Source: Labrys sp. KNU-23
Lineage (GTDB): Bacteria > Pseudomonadota > Alphaproteobacteria > Rhizobiales > Labraceae
NCBI RefSeq assembly: GCF_008330945.1
Contig: NZ_CP043489.1
Location: forward strand, 2,119,501 to 2,183,500
Length of the DNA: 64,000 bases
Direction of reading: 5' to 3'
This document shows positions 28,957-37,920 of this stretch, one piece after another. The stretch's first letter is position 1; each line of letters begins with the position of its first letter. The notes under the pieces are model-generated. The model was not told the DNA's origin, made no database searches, and saw only the letters and a list, made by a program, of their open reading frames with translations. Made by a program: the position numbers and the translations under genes.

Positions 28957-30273
28957 TCAGGGGGTCGTTCCCTCTCGCCCGATGCTCTCATAGCGAAAAC
29001 CGTGGCGCTTCATGTCGTCGAGCCGGTAGATGTTACGCAGATCCACGATCACCGGCTGCGTGAGCAGGCTCTTGACCCGTTCGAGGTCGAGCGCCCGAAA
29101 CTCGTCCCATTCGGTGACGATCACGGCGACATCGGCCCCGTCGAGGCAATCATAGGCACTGGAACGATAGTCGACACCGCTGAGGGTCTTGTGCGCTTCC
29201 TCCATCGCCTGGGGGTCATAGGCCCGCACCCGGGCGCCCTTGTCCTGCAGGGCGAGCACGATCGGGATCGAGGGGCTGTCGCGCATGTCGTCGGTGTTCG
29301 GCTTGAAGGCAAGGCCGAGCAAAGCCACCGTCTTGCCGGCGATGTTTCCATCGAGGGCGGCGATGACACGCCGCGCCATCGCGGCCTTGCGAGCATCGTT
29401 GACCCCGACCACCGCCTCGACGATACGCAAGGGCACGCCATGTTCCTGGCCCGTGCGCAATAGCGCCAGCGTATCCTTGGGAAAGCACGAGCCACCGAAC
29501 CCCGGACCCGCATGCAGGAATTTGGAGCCGATGCGGTTGTCGAGGCCGATGCCGCGCGCCACTTCCTGCACATTGGCGCCGGCCTTCTCGCACAGGTCCG
29601 CGATCTCGTTGATGAAGGTGACCTTGGTCGCCAGGAAGGCATTGGCGGCATATTTGATCAGCTCGGAGGTGCGCCGGGCCGTGAACAGCAGCGGCCCCTG
29701 GTTGAGATGGAGCGGGCGGTAGACCTCGCCCATCGCCTCCTTGGCCCGCTCGTCTTCCGTGCCGACCACGATGCGGTCCGGGCGCTTGAAATCCTCGATC
29801 GCCGCGCCCTCGCGCAGGAATTCGGGGTTCGACACCACGCTGACATCGGCATCGGGCCTGACCTCGCGGATCAGCCGCTCGACCTCGTCGCCGGTGCCGA
29901 CCGGCACGGTCGACTTGGTGACCACCACGGTAAAGCCCTCGACCGCCGCTGCGATCTCCCGCACCGCGCCATAGACATAGGACAGGTCCGCATGCCCGTC
30001 GCCGCGGCGCGAGGGCGTGCCGACGGCCAGGAACACCACGGCTGCATCGCGGACGGCGGGGGCAAGCTCGGTGGTGAAGGACAGGCGCTTCTCGCGCACA
30101 TTGCGCGCCACCAGATCCTCGAGACCCGGCTCATAGATCGGCATGCGACCGGCCAGCAGGCCCTCGATCTTGGCCGGATCCTTGTCGACACAGGTAACGA
30201 CATGGCCGAAATCGGCAAGGCACGCTCCCGTCACCAGGCCGACATAACCCGTACCGATCATTGCAACGCGCAT
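28957..30273 (-). CDS. ugd: UDP-glucose 6-dehydrogenase
   Basis: A 438-residue UDP-glucose dehydrogenase that oxidises UDP-glucose to UDP-glucuronate with two NAD, supplying precursors for polysaccharides. The Rossmann start MRVAMIGTGYVGLVTG gives the GxGxxG site at residues 7-12. SNPEFLREGAAIEDFKRPD is the conserved substrate segment and GFGGSCFPKDTLAL contains the catalytic cysteine. The C-terminal NAD-like domain has LAFKPNTDDMRDSPS. Length is normal. It stands alone, with no exopolysaccharide genes in the window. Confidence 0.96.
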   Translation of the reverse strand: MRVAMIGTGYVGLVTGACLADFGHVVTCVDKDPAKIEGLLAGRMPIYEPGLEDLVARNVREKRLSFTTELAPAVRDAAVVFLAVGTPSRRGDGHADLSYVYGAVREIAAAVEGFTVVVTKSTVPVGTGDEVERLIREVRPDADVSVVSNPEFLREGAAIEDFKRPDRIVVGTEDERAKEAMGEVYRPLHLNQGPLLFTARRTSELIKYAANAFLATKVTFINEIADLCEKAGANVQEVARGIGLDNRIGSKFLHAGPGFGGSCFPKDTLALLRTGQEHGVPLRIVEAVVGVNDARKAAMARRVIAALDGNIAGKTVALLGLAFKPNTDDMRDSPSIPIVLALQDKGARVRAYDPQAMEEAHKTLSGVDYRSSAYDCLDGADVAVIVTEWDEFRALDLERVKSLLTQPVIVDLRNIYRLDDMKRHGFRYESIGREGTTP

Positions 30274-30390
30274 GACATCAATCCTGTTTGGGCGACGAAC
30301 CCGTCAGACGCGTGTCTACAAAAGGCCCGGCGACATGCCAATGACGAAAAAGGAAAAGCTGCTCTGCCGGAAGCTCCTGCCGGTGCACCT

Positions 30391-30945
30391 CTACAGCTCC
30401 AGCCGCAGCGACCAACCCCGGTGGGAAGGCCTGAGATCGGCGCGCGCCAGCGGTCCGGCCTCGATGCGCCAGAAGGAACGCGCCTCGGCGCCGAGAGCGT
30501 GCACGACCGCGGCACGCAGCACCGAGGCATGGGTGATGGCCAGCGTATACCCGTCGAACAGCTCGCCATCGAGCCAGGTGCCGACCCGCGCGATCAGGCC
30601 CGCAACGCTCTCTCCGCCATGCGGACTGGCATCGGGGTCGCTCAGCCACGCCCCGAGCGCCGCAGGCTCGGCGGCGGCCACCGCCTCCAGGGCGAGCCCC
30701 GCCCAGCGGCCATGATCACATTCGCGCAGGGCCTCGTCGATGTCCGGATCGAGGCCGAGGGCCTGCGCCGTCTGGCGAGCCCGGAGCGCGGGGCTGCTCA
30801 GGATACGGGCCGGCCTGCCGAAATGCCCCTCCAGCTTCTGTGCCGCCGCCAGCCCCCTTGCATCGAGGCCCTCGTCGAGTGGAAAGCCTGCCGCGCGTAG
30901 CGCGGGCGTCGCCCCATGGCACAGCAGGATCAGGCGTGGCGTCAT
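30391..30945 (-). CDS. Histidine phosphatase-fold protein with altered RHG motif
   Basis: A 184-residue protein of the histidine phosphatase (phosphoglycerate mutase-like) superfamily. The N-terminal motif that is normally RHG reads LLCHGAT, so the first arginine is a cysteine while the catalytic histidine remains. ILSSPALRARQTAQALG, LRECDHGRWAG, HGGESVAGL and AITHASVLRAAVVHALG follow in the usual order, including the second histidine. ATG at 30945 is chosen because the ten residues before it lack support. It lies next to, and divergent from, the B12-riboswitch-controlled cbtBA genes, so a role in cobalamin metabolism, as for CobC phosphatases, is possible. Confidence 0.75.
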   Translation of the reverse strand: MTPRLILLCHGATPALRAAGFPLDEGLDARGLAAAQKLEGHFGRPARILSSPALRARQTAQALGLDPDIDEALRECDHGRWAGLALEAVAAAEPAALGAWLSDPDASPHGGESVAGLIARVGTWLDGELFDGYTLAITHASVLRAAVVHALGAEARSFWRIEAGPLARADLRPSHRGWSLRLEL

Positions 30946-31109
30946 GGCGACGAGTTCCCAGGACCCGGAGGGCATGAGCCGATCGGGCTGATCGGCTCAT
31001 GCCCTCCGGATTTCGTCTCAAGGCATAATCTCGTCCGAAAAGCCGCGCAACTTTTCAAGACTATGCTCGATGTCGCTTCCAGAATATTGACATATCGCTG
31101 ACTTGAGCT

Positions 31110-31225
31110 CTTATGGAAGAGCTTTGCCAAGGGTGGGAAGCCGGTGGAATTCCGGCACGGTCGCGCCACTGTGAACGGCGGCGCTTGGGCGCCGTCCGGA
31201 AGTCAGACCTCTTCCAAGGCAGCAT
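31110..31225 (+). promoter_or_regulatory. Cobalamin (B12) riboswitch
   Basis: The stretch contains the hallmarks of the B12 riboswitch in order: GGGAAGCCGGTGGAATTCCGG, then CGCGCCACTGTGAA (the B12-box region), a variable stem GGCGGCGC/GCGCCGTC, then CCGGAAGTCAGACC. Its ends pair through GGAAGAG and CTCTTCC. It precedes the cbtB start by about 40 bases and should shut off cbtBA when adenosylcobalamin is plentiful. Confidence 0.93.
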
Positions 31226-31262
31226 GACTCGTAGCGGGACGCGTAATCCCAAGGAGCTTTTC

Positions 31263-31475
31263 ATGACCACCGCAACTCTGGCACCCGTCGCCCAGCAGCC
31301 GATCGCCATCCCGGTCCGCGAGATCCTGCCCTGGGCTCTCTTCACCGTGCTCCTGGCTGTGCTCGCCATTTATTTCGTCGGCGCCGAACAGGGCGCGACC
31401 TCGCTGATTCCCGGCGTCTACATCCACGAATTCGTGCACGACGCTCGCCATCTGCTCGGCTTCCCCTGCCACTAG
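31263..31475 (+). CDS. cbtB: Cobalt transporter subunit CbtB
   Basis: A 70-residue single-pass membrane protein. One hydrophobic helix (ILPWALFTVLLAVLAIYFVG) is followed by the conserved histidine-containing C-terminal motif EFVHDARHLLGFPCH, taken to bind cobalt. CbtB and CbtA form a B12-regulated cobalt uptake system predicted from genome context. The ATG at 31263 has an AAGGAG site eight bases before it and directly follows the riboswitch. cbtA starts 18 bases after its stop. Confidence 0.93.
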   Translation: MTTATLAPVAQQPIAIPVREILPWALFTVLLAVLAIYFVGAEQGATSLIPGVYIHEFVHDARHLLGFPCH

Positions 31476-31493
31476 GGCGCATAGGCACACGAC

Positions 31494-32261
31494 ATGGTTA
31501 GATCGCTTTTGATCCGGGGGATGCTGATCGGCATCCTGGCCGGACTGTTGGCGTCTGGCTTCGCCTGGGTTTTCGGTGAACCGCAGGTCGATGCCGCTAT
31601 CGCCTATGAAGAAAGCCACGCGGCGGCAGCCGCGCCGGCACCATCGGCAGCCCCGGCGACATCCCAGCCGGCCGCCGCCCATGAGCATGAACAGGAGGAT
31701 CCGGTCAGCCGGCCGGTGCAGTCCAGCTACGGCCTCATGACCGGCATGGTCGCCTATGGTGCGGCCCTCGGCGGCATCTTCGCTCTGGTCTTCGCCTTCG
31801 CGCAGGGACGAATCGGCACGCTCAGCCCGCGCGCGACGGCTGGCCTGATCGCTCTTGTCGGCTTTGCCGCCATCATGCTGGTGCCCCAGATCAAATATCC
31901 GGCCACCCCGCCGGCTGTCGGCAATCCCGACACCATCGGCCTGCGGACCGCCTTCTATTTCGGCATGATCCTGCTTTCCCTGGCAACGATGGCGGCCGCA
32001 CTGGGCACGGCGAACCGGCTCGCAGCCAGCCTCGGGCGCTGGAATGCCAATCTCGTGGGGGCTGCCGCCTATCTAGTGGTGATGGTAATCGCCATGCAGA
32101 TCCTGCCGGCGGTCAACGACATACCGGCGGATTTTTCGGCCACGGTGCTGTGGAAGTTCCGCATCGCCTCGCTCGGCATCCACGCCGTGCTGTGGGCGAC
32201 GCTCGGAATCGCCTTCGGCGTTGCAGCACAGCGGCTGGTGCAAACCTCCGCCAGCCGCTGA
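31494..32261 (+). CDS. cbtA: Cobalt transporter subunit CbtA
   Basis: A 255-residue inner-membrane protein with about five to six hydrophobic segments, starting MVRSLLIRGMLIGILAGLLA and containing the family segments FGEPQVDAAIAYEESHA and QSSYGLMTGMVAYGAALGGIF. A histidine-rich loop (AAAHEHEQED) near residue 65 is a likely metal contact. It works with CbtB in cobalt uptake for cobalamin synthesis, consistent with the upstream B12 riboswitch and with cobS and cobT a little downstream. The operon ends in a clear intrinsic terminator at 32304. Confidence 0.93.
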   Translation: MVRSLLIRGMLIGILAGLLASGFAWVFGEPQVDAAIAYEESHAAAAAPAPSAAPATSQPAAAHEHEQEDPVSRPVQSSYGLMTGMVAYGAALGGIFALVFAFAQGRIGTLSPRATAGLIALVGFAAIMLVPQIKYPATPPAVGNPDTIGLRTAFYFGMILLSLATMAAALGTANRLAASLGRWNANLVGAAAYLVVMVIAMQILPAVNDIPADFSATVLWKFRIASLGIHAVLWATLGIAFGVAAQRLVQTSASR

Positions 32262-32303
32262 ATAAGGCCGGCCAACAGCGCCAAACGTCGCATTTTTACA
32301 ACA

Positions 32304-32328
32304 CCGGCCCATTTTTGGGCCGGTTTTC
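32304..32328 (+). terminator. Intrinsic terminator of cbtBA
   Basis: CCGGCCC, a six-base loop ATTTTT and GGGCCGG form a perfect seven-base stem followed by TTTT, 42 bases after the cbtA stop. Confidence 0.88.
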
Positions 32329-32531
32329 AAAATTTCTTTTATTTCGCACTTGCGAAATGAACGCATGAGGATCACCTTAGGGACGTGGCGGATGCGCCTT
32401 TGCGCTCCCCCACTGCCCTCCTTGGGCGTTTCCTCCCTAAGACTTGGGCCGCCATTGGGCGGCCTCTTTCTTTTCGGGGTCAGCAGACCCCATATTTCGA
32501 AATATGCAGCGGCATTCCGCCTCAGTTAACC

Positions 32532-32656
32532 CAAGAGCAAAACGCGGTCAGGTATGAACGCTTGTTGGCTCTCGCTCTTTGGTTCCAAGCCAACCCGATG
32601 GATTGGCTGGAGCGTCTTGGCGCTTTGACGTGATTCATTCAAATAACAAAACGCTC
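32532..32656. repeat. Dispersed element family A, copy 1 (most diverged)
   Basis: Begins CAAGAGCAAAACGCGG, continues with AACGCTTGTTGGCTCTCGC and CTCTTTGGTTCCAA, and ends CAAATAACAAAACGCT. It shares this order of blocks with the copies at 33394, 49258 and 60351, and is the longest and most degenerate. It lies in the space between cbtA and the J-domain gene, which otherwise holds the terminator and no gene. Confidence 0.65.
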
Positions 32657-32711
32657 TTGCGTCCAAGCTCACGCTTGCCCATTTGTCTTCACCCTCGCAT
32701 AGTGTGTCATT

Positions 32712-33326
32712 ATGGATCTGGACTCGCCCTTGTTTGATCGCATCCGGGTGCGCCCAAGGGCCGAAGAGGTCCAACCGGCGAGCGTACGGTTATGTGAACA
32801 TGCCGGCTGCCGACACGCCGGCGAATTTCGCGCGCCCAAGGGGCGCAACCGCGAAGGCCAGTTCTGGCATTTCTGCCTGGAACACGTTCGCGACTACAAC
32901 AAGACCTACAATTATTTCGCCGGCCTGCCGGACGACTCGGTGAGCGCCTATCAGCGCGATGCCGCCACGGGCCATCGCCCGACCTGGGCAATGGGCGTCA
33001 ATCCCTGGGCCAAGAAGCGCGGCGAAGGGCCGCAACCTGGCCCGGAGATCCATGACGGCTTCGGCTTCTTCGAGGGCGAGCACGGCTTCGGGCGCACGCA
33101 AAACGCACCCGAACCGGAAAGGCGACGCCTGAAATTGCTGGAGCGCAAGGCCATCGAAGCGCTCGATCTGCCGGAAACAGCCAGCGGCCCCGAAATCAAG
33201 GCGCGCTACAAGACGCTGGTGAAACGCCTCCATCCCGATGCCAATGGCGGGGACCGATCCAGCGAAGATAAATTGCGCGGGATCATCCAGGCCTATAATA
33301 CGCTGCGTAGCGCCGGGCTCTGCTGA
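32712..33326 (+). CDS. J-domain protein (C-terminal DnaJ domain)
   Basis: A 204-residue protein whose J domain is at the C-terminus (about 145-200): ALDLPETASGPEIKARYKTL, then the essential HPD motif in VKRLHPDANGGD, and a final helix IIQAYNTLRSA. The N-terminal part has a CEHAGCRHAGEF segment and a later histidine/cysteine pair (HFCLEH) that could bind a metal. J domains stimulate the ATPase of Hsp70. This gene often precedes cobS in Rhizobiales, as here; a chaperone role for the cobaltochelatase is plausible but unproven. Confidence 0.85.
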   Translation: MDLDSPLFDRIRVRPRAEEVQPASVRLCEHAGCRHAGEFRAPKGRNREGQFWHFCLEHVRDYNKTYNYFAGLPDDSVSAYQRDAATGHRPTWAMGVNPWAKKRGEGPQPGPEIHDGFGFFEGEHGFGRTQNAPEPERRRLKLLERKAIEALDLPETASGPEIKARYKTLVKRLHPDANGGDRSSEDKLRGIIQAYNTLRSAGLC

Positions 33327-33393
33327 GTGCCCGCAACGCCGGCGAGGCTTCCAGGTTTGGAGCGCGTTCCAATCCCGGAGATCTCCGCCAGAC

Positions 33394-33494
33394 CTAGAGC
33401 AAAGCGCGTTTAGACGGAAACGCCTTTTTGCTCTAGCTCTTTGGTTCGAGGCGTCTTTGCGATTCTCGGTGATTCCACCAAATCGCAAGACGCT
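33394..33494. repeat. Dispersed element family A, copy 2
   Basis: Reads CTAGAGCAAAGCGCGTTT, GACGGAAACGCCTTTTTGCTC, CTCTTTGGTTCGAGGCGTC and TTTGCGATTCTCGGTGATTC, ending AAATCGCAAGACGCT. The reverse complement matches copy 4 (60351-60450) closely over its whole length and copy 3 (49258-49346). It occupies most of the space between the J-domain gene and cobS. Confidence 0.8.
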
Positions 33495-33619
33495 ATGGAG
33501 ACGACGCCGAATTTTCCATGCCCGCCTGGCGAGACTGGGAATTCGGTGGGGCCAGTACCGCCGGCCCGCTGGAACTGATTGTCGGCTGCGCCGCCCAGGC
33601 GCGAGCCAAGGAAGGCATA

Positions 33620-34606
33620 ATGACTGACGCAACGACACCGGCCAATCTGCCGGACATCATGGTTTCGGCCAAAAAGCTGTTTGGTTTCGACACGGATCTC
33701 GAAGTACCGGCCTATTCCCAGTCCTCCGACCACGTTCCGGACCTCGATACCGATTATCTTTTCGACAAGCCGACGACCCTGGCGATCCTGGCGGGCTTTG
33801 CCCATAATCGCCGCGTGATGGTGACGGGCTATCACGGCACCGGCAAGTCGACCCATATCGAGCAGGTCGCCGCCCGGCTAAACTGGCCCTGCGTTCGCAT
33901 CAACCTCGACAGCCACGTCTCGCGTATCGACCTCGTCGGCAAGGACGCCATCGTCCTCAAGGACGGCAAGCAGGTCACCGAATTCCGTGACGGCATGCTG
34001 CCCTGGGCCCTGCAGAACAACATCGCCCTGGTGTTCGACGAATATGATGCCGGCCGGCCCGACGTGATGTTCGTGATCCAGCGCGTGCTGGAAATTTCGG
34101 GCAAGCTCACTTTGCTCGACCAGAAGCGCGTGATCCGCCCGCATCCGGCCTTCCGCCTGTTCGCCACCACCAATACGGTGGGCCTCGGCGATACGTCCGG
34201 CCTCTATCACGGCACCCAGCAGATCAACCAGGGCCAGATGGACCGCTGGTCGATCGTCACCACGCTGAACTATCTGCCGCATGACAAGGAAGTCGACATC
34301 GTGCTGGCCAAGGCCAAGCACTACCAGAAGAGCCCGAACGGCCGCGACATCGTCAACAAGATGGTACGCGTGGCCGATCTCACCCGCAATGCCTTCATGA
34401 ATGGAGACCTCTCCACCGTGATGTCGCCGCGCACGGTGCTGACCTGGGCCGAGAACGCCAATATCTTCCACGATATCGGCTTTGCCTTCCGCGTCACCTT
34501 CCTCAACAAGTGCGACGAACTCGAACGCAGCCTCGTGGCCGAGTTCTACCAGCGCGCCTTCGGCGCGGAGCTGGCCGAAAGCTCGGTGAACGTCGCGCTG
34601 ACCTAA
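33620..34606 (+). CDS. cobS: Aerobic cobaltochelatase subunit CobS
   Basis: A 328-residue AAA+ ATPase. Walker A is GYHGTGKST at residues 70-78, Walker B is [10 protein letters not shown], and the sensor region includes [14 protein letters not shown]. CobS and CobT form the ATPase ring that drives CobN to insert cobalt into hydrogenobyrinate diamide during oxygen-dependent B12 synthesis. ATG at 33620 has an AAGGAAGG site; the frame could extend 34 residues upstream but that stretch follows the repeat element and is not family-like. cobT follows after a palindromic repeat. Confidence 0.96.
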   Translation: MTDATTPANLPDIMVSAKKLFGFDTDLEVPAYSQSSDHVPDLDTDYLFDKPTTLAILAGFAHNRRVMVTGYHGTGKSTHIEQVAARLNWPCVRINLDSHVSRIDLVGKDAIVLKDGKQVTEFRDGMLPWALQNNIALVFDEYDAGRPDVMFVIQRVLEISGKLTLLDQKRVIRPHPAFRLFATTNTVGLGDTSGLYHGTQQINQGQMDRWSIVTTLNYLPHDKEVDIVLAKAKHYQKSPNGRDIVNKMVRVADLTRNAFMNGDLSTVMSPRTVLTWAENANIFHDIGFAFRVTFLNKCDELERSLVAEFYQRAFGAELAESSVNVALT

Positions 34607-34610
34607 CCCG

Positions 34611-34711
34611 GGAGCGCGGACTTCTCAGCGACATGAAAACATGTCGCGATGTCCGCTCTTTCTCTCCCGCGAGCGCGGCGTTTCCAAGAGCGGACAGGAA
34701 GTCCGCGCTCC
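34611..34711. repeat. Dispersed element family B, copy 1
   Basis: Ends are a perfect inverted repeat GGAGCGCGGACTTC (34611-34624) / GAAGTCCGCGCTCC (34698-34711). Inside lies a second pair, TGTCCGCTCTT and AAGAGCGGACA. It fills the cobS-cobT gap. Related units occur at 44062-44108 and 52758-52830. Confidence 0.75.
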
Positions 34712-34726
34712 AGGATTGACGGCATC

Positions 34727-36616
34727 ATGACCACGACAAACCGCAAGCCCGGCGAAAAGCCCAAGGACGTTCCCAACGACGCCTTCAAGCGCTCGGTGGC
34801 CGGGGCCCTGCGCGCCATCGCCCGCAAGCCCGACCTCGAAGTGACCTTCGCTTCGGAAAAGCCGATGCTGATGGCGGACAAGGCGCGCCTCGCCGAGCCG
34901 CCGCGCAAGCTCGATGCCCATGTCGCGGCGATCGTACGCGGCCAGGCCGATGCGATGGCGCTGCGGCTCGCCTGCCACGATCCGGCGGTTCATCGCCGGC
35001 ACGCACCGCAGAACGAACAGGCGCGCAGCGTGTTCGATGCCGTCGAACAGGCGCGTTGCGAGGCGATCGGCTCGCGCCGCATGACGGGCGTGGCCAACAA
35101 CCTCACCGCCATGCTGGAGGACCGCTATCTGCGCGGCGGCAAATATGAGGACATCCGCGCCCGCGAGGAAGCGCCGGTCGAGGATGCTCTCGCCTTGATG
35201 GTGCGCGAGAAGCTGACCGGCCTGGCCCCGCCGGAGCCGGCCCGCAAGCTGGTGGAGTTGTGGCGCCCACTCATCGAAGAAAAGGCCGGCAAGGATCTGG
35301 CGCGCCTCGACAGCGTGATCGAGAACCAGCGCGCCTTCGCCCGTGCCATGAACGACCTCCTGACCCATATGGGCCTGTCCGAGGAGGCGCAGTCCGACAC
35401 GGACGATTCCGACGATCGCGACAATGACGCCGAGAGCGAGCAGGAAGGCGAGAACCAGGAGAACCAGGGCGAGGTCCAGGACGATTCCGACTCCATGAAG
35501 CTCGAGGAAACCGAGACCGAGGACGAGGATTCCCAGGACGGCGAGACGCAGGATGCCGAGTCGCCCTCCTCCGACATGCCCGACGATACCGAAACCGGCG
35601 ACGCCGAGGAGGCAGCCCAGCCCTGGCGACCGCCCGAGCATCGCGACAATGAGCGGCGGGCCAGCGATTATCGCGCCTTCACCACCCGCTTCGACGAGAT
35701 CGTCGAGGCAGCCGATCTGTGCGACCCCGAAGAGCTCGATCGCCTGCGCGCCTATCTCGACAAGCAGCTCTCCAGCCTGTCGGGCGTGGTGGCGCGCCTG
35801 GCCAACCGGCTGCAGCGCCGCCTGATGGCCCAGCAGAACCGCTCCTGGGATTTCGATCTCGAGGAAGGCATGCTCGACCCGGCGCGACTGTCGCGCGTCA
35901 TCATCGATCCGACCTCCGCCCTCTCCTTCATGCAGGAGCGCGACACCGATTTCCGCGACACGGTGGTGTCGTTGCTGATCGACAATTCCGGCTCGATGCG
36001 CGGACGCCCGATCACGGTGGCGGCAACCTGTGCCGACATCCTCGCGCGGACCCTCGAGCGCTGCGGCGTGCGCGTGGAGATTCTCGGCTTCACCACCAGG
36101 GCCTGGAAGGGCGGCCAGTCACGCGAGAGCTGGCTGCAGGCGGGCAAGCCGGCCTCGCCCGGCCGCCTCAACGATCTCCGGCACATCGTCTACAAATCGG
36201 CCGATGCACCCTGGCGCCGGGCCCGCAAGAATCTCGGCCTGATGATGCGCGAAGGCCTGCTCAAGGAGAACATCGACGGCGAGGCGCTCGCCTGGGCGCA
36301 TCAGCGCCTGCTCGGGCGCTTCGAGAGCCGGCGTATCCTGATGGTGATCTCGGACGGCGCCCCGGTCGACGATTCCACCTTGTCGGTCAACACCGGCAAT
36401 TATCTGGAACGTCACCTGCGCTGGGTGATCGAGGATATCGAGACGCGCTCACCGGTGGAACTGATCGCCATCGGCATCGGCCATGACGTCACGCGCTACT
36501 ACAAGCGCGCCGTCACCATCGTCGACGCCGAAGAACTCGGCGGCGCCATGACCGACAAGCTCGCCGAACTCTTCGAGGAGACCGGGTCGTCAGGCTCGCG
36601 CCGAGCGGCGGCGTGA
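34727..36616 (+). CDS. cobT: Aerobic cobaltochelatase subunit CobT
   Basis: A 629-residue CobT, the partner of CobS in the cobalt-insertion complex. The N-terminal half is helical. A highly acidic linker (Asp/Glu-rich, about residues 220-305) is typical of the family. The C-terminal von Willebrand A domain carries the metal-binding site [12 protein letters not shown] (DxSxS) and [17 protein letters not shown] at 34727 follows the repeat element directly; an upstream extension of 26 residues would read through that element and is rejected. The stop overlaps the next start by four bases. Confidence 0.95.
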   Translation: MTTTNRKPGEKPKDVPNDAFKRSVAGALRAIARKPDLEVTFASEKPMLMADKARLAEPPRKLDAHVAAIVRGQADAMALRLACHDPAVHRRHAPQNEQARSVFDAVEQARCEAIGSRRMTGVANNLTAMLEDRYLRGGKYEDIRAREEAPVEDALALMVREKLTGLAPPEPARKLVELWRPLIEEKAGKDLARLDSVIENQRAFARAMNDLLTHMGLSEEAQSDTDDSDDRDNDAESEQEGENQENQGEVQDDSDSMKLEETETEDEDSQDGETQDAESPSSDMPDDTETGDAEEAAQPWRPPEHRDNERRASDYRAFTTRFDEIVEAADLCDPEELDRLRAYLDKQLSSLSGVVARLANRLQRRLMAQQNRSWDFDLEEGMLDPARLSRVIIDPTSALSFMQERDTDFRDTVVSLLIDNSGSMRGRPITVAATCADILARTLERCGVRVEILGFTTRAWKGGQSRESWLQAGKPASPGRLNDLRHIVYKSADAPWRRARKNLGLMMREGLLKENIDGEALAWAHQRLLGRFESRRILMVISDGAPVDDSTLSVNTGNYLERHLRWVIEDIETRSPVELIAIGIGHDVTRYYKRAVTIVDAEELGGAMTDKLAELFEETGSSGSRRAAA

Positions 36617-37752
36617 GTTCCGGGCAGCCATCTCTCTGGCATCGGGCCCTGTTCGGGCCGATGCCCCTGGCCTATCCCTTGGCCGCAATCTGCGGCGGGC
36701 TCTATCTCGTCGCTGCGCTGCTCACGGCGTGGCTGGGTGGCTCCCCCCAGAATCTGGCGCGCGTACTCTGGCAACCTTCTCCGGAGATTCTCTATACGCT
36801 CGGTGTCGGCGGCCGGATTCCGTTCATGCAGGGGCGGGTGTGGACCCTGTTCACTGCTCCCTATCTGCATGGCAGCCTACCACATCTGGCGCTGAACCTG
36901 TTTTCGCTGCTGCAGGTCATGCCGATGGTGGAACGGACCTATGGGCGGCTGCGAGCCTTCGTGATCTATGCCATCGGCGGCGTTGCCGGCGCGACCGCCT
37001 CGGTGCTGTGGGGCGAGGCCTTTTCCCTCGGTGCCTCCGGCGCGCTGTTCGGGCTCCTCGGTGCCATCGTATTCTATGGCGCCCGGCGCGGCGACGCCTT
37101 TGGCCGCGCCTTGATGACCAATGCCGCTTTCTGGGCCGGCCTCAACTTCCTCTATGGGCTGCTCAATCCCGGTATCAGCAATGCCGGCCATTTCGGCGGC
37201 TTTCTCGGCGGCCTGGCTACAGCTGTGTTCATGACCCGGCGTTTCGGCCCCTTCCAGGACCCACGTCGTCTCGCCTTTGCGCTTGCCAGCATGGCCCTGC
37301 TCTGCGTGACCTTCGGACTTGGCAACACGACCTCCCAGGTCTGGCAGTTCAGCATCAATGACCAGGCGGTCACCACGGATCGCGTCGACGAACCAGTTGC
37401 TGCAGATGCCCATCTGCTACGTGCCATCGTCCTGGTCCAGCGCGATGACTACGAGGGTGCCCTTCGCAATGTGGATCTCGCCATCAGGGGCGGGCGCAAC
37501 GATGCGGGAACACTCAATCTACGGGCCTGGTCCCTGTTCAAGCTCGGCCGCGCCGAGGAAGGACTGGCGGATGCCGAGGCCGCGGTCAAGGCAGCGCCCA
37601 ACGAAGGCGCCATCCTCGACACCCGCGCCCATATCTATGAGGCCTTGGGCCGGCGCGAGGAGGCGATCGCGGATTACAGGGCAGCCTTACGCCTGATCCC
37701 GAACGAGCCCGAAACCCAGGCGGGTCTGAAGCGGCTGACCGGCGAGGATTGA
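36613..37752 (+). CDS. Rhomboid-family intramembrane serine protease with C-terminal TPR
   Basis: A 379-residue protein. The first 210 residues form a six-helix rhomboid core: [20 protein letters not shown], the serine in [14 protein letters not shown] and the histidine in [11 protein letters not shown] make the catalytic dyad. After a seventh hydrophobic segment comes a soluble tail of about three TPR repeats ([57 protein letters not shown]). Translation starts at a GTG that overlaps the cobT stop (GTGA), so expression is tied to cobT. The substrate is unknown. A link to the cobaltochelatase is suggested only by the overlap. Confidence 0.88.
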   Translation: MSSGQPSLWHRALFGPMPLAYPLAAICGGLYLVAALLTAWLGGSPQNLARVLWQPSPEILYTLGVGGRIPFMQGRVWTLFTAPYLHGSLPHLALNLFSLLQVMPMVERTYGRLRAFVIYAIGGVAGATASVLWGEAFSLGASGALFGLLGAIVFYGARRGDAFGRALMTNAAFWAGLNFLYGLLNPGISNAGHFGGFLGGLATAVFMTRRFGPFQDPRRLAFALASMALLCVTFGLGNTTSQVWQFSINDQAVTTDRVDEPVAADAHLLRAIVLVQRDDYEGALRNVDLAIRGGRNDAGTLNLRAWSLFKLGRAEEGLADAEAAVKAAPNEGAILDTRAHIYEALGRREEAIADYRAALRLIPNEPETQAGLKRLTGED

Positions 37753-37920
37753 AGACGCATCGAGCCCGGACAGTTTCGCCCCTATCCAGCCCCGGCCGCG
37801 TTTCCTGAAACGCATTCCGGGCGTAGCTGAACGCGATCGAGGTCTCACTTCGCGGCGAAACATGCTCCCACCCGTATCTCGATGCCTTTGCAGGCATGCG
37901 ACCACGGGGCCAGAATTTCG

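Noticed and set aside
34649-34726. Upstream extension of cobT
   Set aside because: It would be read through the palindromic repeat element; the ATG at 34727 gives the normal family start.
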